NCBI GenBank assembly: GCA_002373165.1
Contig: DFJS01000071.1
Span: 1-13,639, forward strand
Direction of reading: 5' to 3'
Length of the DNA: 13,639 bases
Origin: Ruminococcus sp. UBA3665
Lineage (GTDB): Bacteria; Bacillota; Clostridia; Oscillospirales; Ruminococcaceae
The notes beneath the pieces are model-generated. The model saw nothing but the letters and a program-made list of their open reading frames with translations, did no database searches and was not told the origin of the DNA. Shown piece by piece: positions 1-4,242 of this stretch. How positions within the stretch are numbered: position 1 is the stretch's first letter; each line of letters begins with the position of its first letter. A program made the translations under genes and the position numbers.

Positions 1-44
1 GCCAGAATGAAAATCTGGAGTCTTAGCCGCTTGACCAAGGGGCC
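1..44 (-). tRNA. tRNA-Glu(UUC), 3' part missing at window edge
   Basis: Read on the minus strand, positions 44 to 1 give the acceptor 5' strand GGCCCCT, the D arm and a complete anticodon arm with loop TTTTCAT, so the anticodon is UUC (Glu). The visible part matches the complete tRNA-Glu at 76-147 except for one base in the D loop. The variable region, T arm and 3' acceptor strand lie before position 1. It is the last visible member of the minus-strand tRNA cluster and is presumably co-transcribed with the two genes upstream of it. Confidence 0.93.
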
Positions 45-75
45 GTATTTTATTTTATTTTTTATAAAAGAAAGA

Positions 76-147
76 TGACCCCTACGGGAATCGAACCCAT
101 GTTGCCAGAATGAAAATCTGGAGTCTTAACCGCTTGACCAAGGGGCC
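76..147 (-). tRNA. tRNA-Glu(UUC)
   Basis: This is a complete 72-nt cloverleaf on the minus strand. The acceptor stem pairs GGCCCCT with AGGGGTC (one G-U pair), the anticodon stem is CCAGA/TCTGG with loop TTTTCAT (anticodon UUC), and the T loop is TTCGATT. The discriminator base is A, followed directly by TC, so CCA is not encoded and must be added by tRNA nucleotidyltransferase, unlike the tRNA-Met upstream. About 30 AT-rich bases separate it from the next Glu copy. Confidence 0.96.
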
Positions 148-150
148 ATA

Positions 151-227
151 TGGTAGCGGCAGCAGGATTTGAACCAGCGACCCCCTGGGTATGAACCAAG
201 TGCTCTAGCCATCTGAGCTATACCGCC
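151..227 (-). tRNA. tRNA-Met(CAU), elongator type
   Basis: A 77-nt cloverleaf including an encoded CCA, read from 227 to 151. The anticodon stem is CTTGG/CCAGG with loop TTCATAC, giving anticodon CAU. The acceptor stem GGCGGTA/TGCCGCT starts with a G1-U72 pair, and the overall sequence resembles the Bacillus elongator tRNA-Met as I recall it, which argues against initiator tRNA and against the lysidine-modified tRNA-Ile2. The T stem (GCTGG/CCTGC) has one U-U mismatch. It is the first gene of the cluster, immediately downstream of the promoter at 271-299. Confidence 0.92.
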
Positions 228-270
228 ATATGTTTTTTATTTTTTAACGTCTGTCTCAACCAGCTTTTAT

Positions 271-299
271 ATTATAACATACTTGTCCTGATTTGTCAA
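271..299 (-). promoter_or_regulatory. Sigma-A promoter of the tRNA cluster
   Basis: On the minus strand TTGACA (299-294) and TATAAT (276-271) are separated by exactly 17 bp, a perfect consensus. The predicted start is near 264, about 37 bases before the mature tRNA-Met. A perfect consensus suits a strongly expressed stable-RNA operon. Confidence 0.9.
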
Positions 300-379
300 G
301 GGTTTTTTGAAAAAATATTATATTTTTTTAAAAAATAGTTTTATTATAAAAAATAATGTTTCATCAGCATACGGCAGGG

Positions 380-408
380 TTGACTTTTTTTTCCGGATTC
401 TGTATAAT
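380..408 (+). promoter_or_regulatory. Sigma-A promoter of the sortase operon
   Basis: TTGACT (380-385) and TATAAT (403-408) are spaced by 17 bp. The predicted start is near 415, giving a leader of about 30 bases before the ATG at 446. The promoter lies downstream of the possible ATG at 356, so that longer reading cannot be the main start. Confidence 0.82.
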
Positions 409-445
409 AAAGATAACCAGATTTTTATCAGAAAGAAGTGATAGC

Positions 446-1285
446 ATGTATAAAAAAATTTTGCTGATTCCCGTCAGTCTGCTTTTGCTGGCTGCCGCCG
501 CGGTCTGTTTCGGACTGCTGTATCTTTCATGGAATTTTACATTCCCGGAAAAAACATATGTTGCTGCCGTCGCGCTGGAAGAGCCTGCACTGACCCGTTC
601 TGAATACGTTCAGCCTACACAGCCCACAGAACCAGAGACAGAACCCGAAGAGACAACAGAACCGGAAGTCATTCCGGAAGGGCCTTATTATATGTCCCTG
701 GATATGAGCAAACTCGCTTCGCATTATAATGCCAATCATGATGTAGCAGGATGGATTAAAATTTCCGGAACTGCTATCAATTATCCGATTATGCAGAATG
801 AGGATAATAATTTTTATGTGGACCATGCCTGGAACGGTGCCTGGAGTCATGCCGGAGCAATTTTCGCAGACTGGCGGTGTAATCTGGAAGATTCTGACAA
901 TACGCTCGTCTACGGCCATAATATGGGCAACGGTTCGATGTTCCATGCCATCAAGAATTACAAATCGGCAGGGTGGGGGAGTTCTCATAAATATATCGAA
1001 GTTGCAACACTCGAACACAGATATTTATATAAAGTCTTTTCCTGCAATGTACTCTACGGCGAGGCCGGTGCCAAATTCCAGTACTGGAATTTTATTAACA
1101 TGAACCGCACGGATTACAGAAATTTCGTCAATAGTATTATTAACACATCCGGGGCATTTTACGGCGACAGACGGCATCTGCCCAGAGTCAGCGAAAATAA
1201 TTTTATTACTTTGCAGACCTGCAATTCCGGCGCAAATGACGGCATCCGGTGCGTGCTGTTCGCTTATCGCATCGACGAAAGATAA
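446..1285 (+). CDS. Class B sortase (membrane-anchored transpeptidase)
   Basis: Sortases cleave a sorting motif in exported proteins and join them to the cell wall or to each other. With the start at 446 the protein has 279 residues: a short basic N-terminus, one membrane anchor (about residues 3-28), an acidic Pro/Thr/Glu linker (about residues 52-75), then a catalytic domain of class B type. The family signatures are GWI near a T-I-NYPI-Q strand, the catalytic histidine in YGHNM (H158), the catalytic cysteine in LQTCN (C259) and the active-site arginine nine residues later (R268). All three catalytic residues are present. The start at 446 was chosen because the promoter lies at 380-408 and a weak purine stretch (431-439) precedes it. 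It is the first gene of a four-gene operon; the next start lies 14 bases beyond its stop. No LPXTG- or NPQTN-type substrate is visible in the window. Confidence 0.93.
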   Translation: MYKKILLIPVSLLLLAAAAVCFGLLYLSWNFTFPEKTYVAAVALEEPALTRSEYVQPTQPTEPETEPEETTEPEVIPEGPYYMSLDMSKLASHYNANHDVAGWIKISGTAINYPIMQNEDNNFYVDHAWNGAWSHAGAIFADWRCNLEDSDNTLVYGHNMGNGSMFHAIKNYKSAGWGSSHKYIEVATLEHRYLYKVFSCNVLYGEAGAKFQYWNFINMNRTDYRNFVNSIINTSGAFYGDRRHLPRVSENNFITLQTCNSGANDGIRCVLFAYRIDER

Positions 1286-1299
1286 GAAAGGAGCAGATT

Positions 1300-2178
1300 A
1301 TGACAGAAATGATTTTCGTCATCGGCGGAAATGCTTCCGGAAAATCTTATTTTATCAATCAGCATTTTCCGGAAAAAATATATCACAGAATGAATATTTA
1401 TGATTATCAGACAAAACTGCTGGACGAAGCCGGAAGTGTCCCCATGCAGGAACATATCCGTCTGCTTCATCGGGCACAGGGCATGATTCTGGAAGATGCT
1501 CTGGAACTCCTGAAAAACGGCGAAAATGTCGTCATGGAACATACACTCCTGAAAGCTAAAAGAAGAATTGCCTATCTTGATAAAATCAAAGCCTGCACAG
1601 ATGCCGTCATCAGCGTGTATGCCATGATTCCGTCCGAAACTGTCTGGAAAGAACGCTGTGCACAAAGAGGGCTTGAACGTCCTGCCAGTCCGCCCGATGA
1701 ACTGGAATTTCCCAATCCCGCAGAAGGATTTGATAAAATTTATGAGGTCACAGAAAACGGCATCCGGGAACGCTGGGATGATGCCATTCCGGGGCTTGCC
1801 GAAAATTCCAGAAAAGAACTTGAAGAAGAACAAAAACAGTTTGCTCTGGAACAGGAACAGAAAGAACGGCATAATCAGCTTCTGGAAAGCATGAAAACCC
1901 GTAAATTCTGGCATTACTGCGAAGTATGCGGAAAAAAGGCATTTCTCACAGCGGACGAAGCCCATCGCCTTGGATGGGACTATCCGCCGAAAATCGGCTT
2001 TTTCGGTATGCTCAGCCCGCGCACCTGCCCCGGCTGTCCTATGCAGGAAACTTTGTACTGGAAAGTTCAGCAGCAGGAAATTCCTCTCGTGATAAAACAT
2101 CTGCTCTCTCCGGAAGAGCGCATCACCTGGGAACGCATCCGCAAAGAACCGGAAAGCCTTCTTGAGGAGGAAATCTGA
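1300..2178 (+). CDS. P-loop kinase-like protein with C-terminal zinc ribbon
   Basis: A 292-aa predicted cytoplasmic protein. Residues 9-16 form a Walker A loop (GGNASGKS) just after the first strand, followed by helix- and strand-rich sequence with a basic RCAQRG segment (about residues 118-123) that could act as a lid. This order is typical of small P-loop kinases of the zeta-toxin, polynucleotide-kinase and gluconate-kinase type, so phosphorylation of a small molecule, nucleic acid or protein is likely but the substrate is unknown. A charged Glu/Gln/Lys helix (about 168-198) links to a C-terminal module with two cysteine pairs, CEVC (C207, C210) and CPGC (C243, C246), which probably binds zinc. 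The start at 1300 has a strong AAAGGAG site 6-7 bases upstream. The stop overlaps the next start by one base (TGATG), so it is probably translationally coupled to the phosphatase gene. No epsilon-like antitoxin is present, which argues against a classic zeta toxin. Confidence 0.75.
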   Translation: MTEMIFVIGGNASGKSYFINQHFPEKIYHRMNIYDYQTKLLDEAGSVPMQEHIRLLHRAQGMILEDALELLKNGENVVMEHTLLKAKRRIAYLDKIKACTDAVISVYAMIPSETVWKERCAQRGLERPASPPDELEFPNPAEGFDKIYEVTENGIRERWDDAIPGLAENSRKELEEEQKQFALEQEQKERHNQLLESMKTRKFWHYCEVCGKKAFLTADEAHRLGWDYPPKIGFFGMLSPRTCPGCPMQETLYWKVQQQEIPLVIKHLLSPEERITWERIRKEPESLLEEEI

Positions 2179-2642
2179 TGAAAATTATGTTTGTATGCCA
2201 TGGCAATATCTGCCGTTCTCCGATGGCGGAATTTATCATGAAAAAATTAATTCAGGAAGAACAGATTTCAGATCATCAGATGATAATTGCATCCAGTGCC
2301 ACCAGTACGGAAGAAATCGGAAATCCGGTATATCCTCCGGCCAGAAGGGAACTCGCCCGGCACGGCATTTCCTGCGATGGAAAACAGGCCGTTCAGCTGA
2401 AAAAATCAGATTATGACAAGTATGATTTGTTTCTTGTCATGGATGAAAATAATTTATTCAATATCTGCCGGATTTTTCCGGCCGACCCGGAGCATAAAAT
2501 TCATAAGCTTCTGGAATATGCCGGGCGTTCGGACGATGTTGCTGACCCCTGGTATACAGGCGATTTTCAAAAAGCCTGGCAGGATATCTATGACGGCTGT
2601 GCCGGACTGCTCCGGGAAATCCAGAAAGGAAATCTGCTATGA
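2178..2642 (+). CDS. Low-molecular-weight protein tyrosine phosphatase
   Basis: This 154-aa protein has the full size and the defining motif of LMW-PTPs at its extreme N-terminus: C-x5-R-S as CHGNICRS, with catalytic cysteine C7 and phosphate-binding R13. The general acid is expected in the DPWY motif near the C-terminus (D123). The enzyme removes phosphate from tyrosine, or in some relatives arginine, in cytoplasmic proteins, often opposing kinases of surface-polysaccharide or stress pathways. The GAGGAGG ribosome binding site (2164-2170) lies inside the upstream gene, and the start overlaps that gene's stop by one base. The end overlaps the next gene by four bases (ATGA). No BY-kinase is in the window; the only possible phosphorylating partner here is the upstream P-loop protein, and that pairing is an inference. 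Confidence 0.93.
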   Translation: MKIMFVCHGNICRSPMAEFIMKKLIQEEQISDHQMIIASSATSTEEIGNPVYPPARRELARHGISCDGKQAVQLKKSDYDKYDLFLVMDENNLFNICRIFPADPEHKIHKLLEYAGRSDDVADPWYTGDFQKAWQDIYDGCAGLLREIQKGNLL

Positions 2643-3361
2643 GTAAAGAAGTCAGACGAGGCTTTGTCCCTGCGGATGAACGGGATTTCGGCCTGAAAAA
2701 TCTGGAAAAATTAAGAAAAGCTTCTGAGGAAGTGCAGTTTCTGCTGAACAGGGGCTATCCGGTCAAATCTTCCACGACATTTGTCGGCAATCATTATTTA
2801 TTATCAGAACGGCAGAGACTCGCTCTGGCAAGAACCGTCACGGCAGAAGAAAAAATTCTTCTCCGGAAACAGAAAGAATTATCCGATTCTGACCTTGCCG
2901 GAAAAACAGTCCGGATTGATGGCTTCAATACGATCATTACGCTGGAAATTGCCTTTTCAGATTCGCTTCTGTTTGACTGCATGGACGGCACAATCCGCGA
3001 TCTGGCCGGACTTCGGGGGACGTACCGGCTTGTAGATAAAACAGATCTTGCCATTCAGGCCATTGCAGAAACGCTCGCCGGACTGAAAATTCAAAAAGCT
3101 GTCTTTTATCTGGATGCGCCTGTGTCCAATTCCGGCAGACTCAAAGAACGAATTGCCGAACTGATGCAGAATGTTCCGTTTGAACTGGAAATTCTGATTG
3201 AAAATGCAGTCGATTTTCTGCTGAAACAGCAGAGCTGTGTCATCACGGCCGATGCCATTATTCTGGACGAATGCCAAAACTGGTATAATCTGAACAGAAA
3301 AATCATCCGGACAAAAATCCCGGATTGCAGGTTTGTCACACTGCATAAAAAAACACCCTGA
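2639..3361 (+). CDS. DUF434/DUF5616 family protein, possible PIN/NYN-like fold
   Basis: A 240-aa predicted cytoplasmic protein of unknown function. The N-terminal 70 residues (RGYP...FVGNHYLLSERQRLALAR) match my recollection of DUF434, and the rest matches the DUF5616 domain that normally follows it. The second part contains regularly spaced acidic motifs: IDGFN (D94, N97), DCMDGTIRD (D113, D116, D121), YLDAPVSNSG (D159) and ADAIILDE (D205, D210, E211). A D-G-x-N strand followed by further strand-end aspartates resembles metal-dependent PIN/NYN-type nucleases, but that is an inference and no activity is established. The start overlaps the phosphatase stop by four bases (ATGA), indicating translational coupling. 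The last codons and stop lie inside the terminator hairpin. The family assignment is from memory, with no search. Confidence 0.72.
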   Translation: MSKEVRRGFVPADERDFGLKNLEKLRKASEEVQFLLNRGYPVKSSTTFVGNHYLLSERQRLALARTVTAEEKILLRKQKELSDSDLAGKTVRIDGFNTIITLEIAFSDSLLFDCMDGTIRDLAGLRGTYRLVDKTDLAIQAIAETLAGLKIQKAVFYLDAPVSNSGRLKERIAELMQNVPFELEILIENAVDFLLKQQSCVITADAIILDECQNWYNLNRKIIRTKIPDCRFVTLHKKTP

Positions 3362-3376
3362 AAAGGGTGCTTTTTT
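3347..3376. terminator. Bidirectional terminator between convergent operons
   Basis: A 6-bp stem CACCCT/AGGGTG (3354-3359 and 3364-3369) closes on a GAAA tetraloop, with seven A before it and, after one C, six T behind it. It therefore works as an intrinsic terminator on both strands. For the plus strand the stem contains the last codon and the TGA stop (3359-3361) of the DUF434 gene. For the minus strand it begins right after the TetR stop at 3375-3377, whose TAA is formed from the T-run. Confidence 0.88.
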
Positions 3377-3992
3377 ATTTCATGCCGGCTTTGTGATTCT
3401 GAATTATCATCCGGATAGAAGAATATAAATTCGGCTTCAGCTGTTCCAGACTGCAAGGCTCCTGGTACAGAATCGCGGAATAACATGCGCCGGAAACAAG
3501 CTCCACAATCAGGAACAGCATAATTTCGGGGTCACGGAAATGACAGGGCGAATCTTCCAGCATCTGATGATAAATATCTGAAAAATTAATATCATTTTCG
3601 CGGATTGGCGTTGTCAGGGCAGTTTTGAACACGCCCCAGCTGAGATTCTTGGAAATAAACGTAAGCAGTGCCTGATTATCATTCAGCTGATTAATAATAT
3701 TATTGATAATATAAATCATTTTATCATCGAATGTCAGGGAAGAAAAATTCGCTTCCTTCCGCAGATCCTGCACGGCTGTCCGGAACAGCTGGCTCGATTT
3801 GTGGCAAATCAGCCTGTTGCGGATATCATACTTGTCTTTGAAATATAAATAGAACGTTCCCTTTGCGACTCCGGCATGACCGACAATATCGGAAATAGAG
3901 GTCTTGCTGAAACCCTTTGTAGTAAAAAATTCAAAGGCTGTATTCAGCAGAGAGTTTTCTTTCAGCTGTTTATTGGCTTCCAGTTTGCCCAT
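3375..3992 (-). CDS. TetR-family transcriptional repressor
   Basis: A 205-aa regulator. Residues about 12-58 form the typical TetR DNA-binding domain: a helix ending in FFTTKGFSKTSI, then SDIVGHAGVAKGTFYLYFKDK, which holds the helix-turn-helix and the conserved G-T-F-Y-x-Y-F-K. The remaining roughly 145 residues are a helical ligand-binding and dimerisation domain with no specific match I can name. The start at 3992 is preferred over the in-frame ATG at 4106 because it places the HTH at the usual distance from the N-terminus, has an upstream GAAAGG, and lies downstream of a perfect promoter (4082-4054). The gene is divergent from the transporter operon, and palindromic sites between them suggest that it represses that operon and probably itself. 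Confidence 0.92.
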   Translation of the reverse strand: MGKLEANKQLKENSLLNTAFEFFTTKGFSKTSISDIVGHAGVAKGTFYLYFKDKYDIRNRLICHKSSQLFRTAVQDLRKEANFSSLTFDDKMIYIINNIINQLNDNQALLTFISKNLSWGVFKTALTTPIRENDINFSDIYHQMLEDSPCHFRDPEIMLFLIVELVSGACYSAILYQEPCSLEQLKPNLYSSIRMIIQNHKAGMK

Positions 3993-4053
3993 GAACGACC
4001 GCCGCCTTTCTGCATTTAGTAATATATCACAAAAAATAAAACTCTTTGTATTT

Positions 4054-4082
4054 ATTATACAGCAGAAAGCCCATATTGTCAA
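4054..4082 (-). promoter_or_regulatory. Sigma-A promoter of the tetR-like gene
   Basis: On the minus strand TTGACA (4082-4077) and TATAAT (4059-4054) are separated by 17 bp. The expected start is near 4047, about 55 bases before the ATG. Operator-like site 1 (4093-4105) lies 10 bp upstream of this -35 box. Confidence 0.88.
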
Positions 4083-4092
4083 GAATGAAAAA

Positions 4093-4105
4093 TGACCAAA
4101 AGTCA
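4093..4105. promoter_or_regulatory. TetR-type operator, site 1
   Basis: The sequence TGACCAAAAGTCA fits the palindrome TGAC-N5-GTCA shared with sites 2 and 3. It sits just upstream of the -35 box of the repressor gene, so binding there could contribute to autoregulation. Confidence 0.7.
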
Positions 4106-4114
4106 TAAATTTGT

Positions 4115-4132
4115 CTGCACGGTTTTGTGCAG
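4115..4132. repeat. Perfect inverted repeat CTGCAC-N6-GTGCAG
   Basis: Two perfect 6-base arms (4115-4120 and 4127-4132) separated by GGTTTT lie between operator sites 1 and 2. The arms do not match the TGAC/GTCA sites, so this could be a site for a second regulator. It has no T-run for a terminator on the plus strand. Confidence 0.45.
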
Positions 4133-4145
4133 GTATACAAAATAA

Positions 4146-4158
4146 TGACCAGCGGTCA
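4146..4158. promoter_or_regulatory. TetR-type operator, site 2
   Basis: TGACCAGCGGTCA is the most symmetrical of the three sites, with arms TGACC/GGTCA around AGC. Its start is 33 bp before the start of site 3, close to three helical turns, so dimers on both would lie on nearly the same face of the DNA. Confidence 0.78.
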
Positions 4159-4177
4159 GAAATTTTATAAAAAACTA

Positions 4178-4206
4178 TTGACTAACGGTCATTTTTGGCA
4201 TATAAT
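4178..4206 (+). promoter_or_regulatory. Sigma-A promoter of the transporter operon, overlapped by an operator
   Basis: TTGACT (4178-4183) and TATAAT (4201-4206) are spaced by 17 bp, with the start expected near 4213. The -35 box overlaps operator site 3 (4179-4191), so repressor bound there would block RNA polymerase. Confidence 0.9.
4179..4191. promoter_or_regulatory. TetR-type operator, site 3
   Basis: TGACTAACGGTCA fits the TGAC-N5-GTCA palindrome. It covers five of the six -35 bases and half of the spacer of the transporter promoter, the position expected for direct repression. Confidence 0.8.
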
Positions 4207-4230
4207 AAAATCAGCAATTAAAACATCACC

Positions 4231-4242
4231 AGGAAAGGAAGG
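4231..4242 (+). promoter_or_regulatory. Ribosome binding site that leaves the transporter start ambiguous
   Basis: The purine-rich AGGAAAGGAAGG directly abuts the ATG at 4243. Its upstream half (AGGA) suits the ATG at 4243, while its downstream half (AAGG) is better spaced for the second ATG at 4249. The two choices differ by only two residues. Confidence 0.6.

Noticed and set aside
356..445. Longer sortase start at 356
   Set aside because: The operon promoter (380-408) lies inside this stretch, and the start at 446 gives a normal signal anchor.
228..445. Riboswitch or attachment site next to the tRNA genes
   Set aside because: The stretch is accounted for by two divergent promoters and AT-rich sequence. 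I saw no repeat of the tRNA 3' end, no integrase gene and no conserved riboswitch core.
1300..2178. Zeta-type toxin of a toxin-antitoxin pair
   Set aside because: There is no small antitoxin gene next to it, it carries an extra zinc ribbon, and it sits between a sortase and a phosphatase in a constitutive-looking operon.
3993..4106. Longer start of the TetR-like protein at 4106
   Set aside because: The extra 38 residues would place the helix-turn-helix too far from the N-terminus, and the promoter (4082-4054) lies within that stretch.
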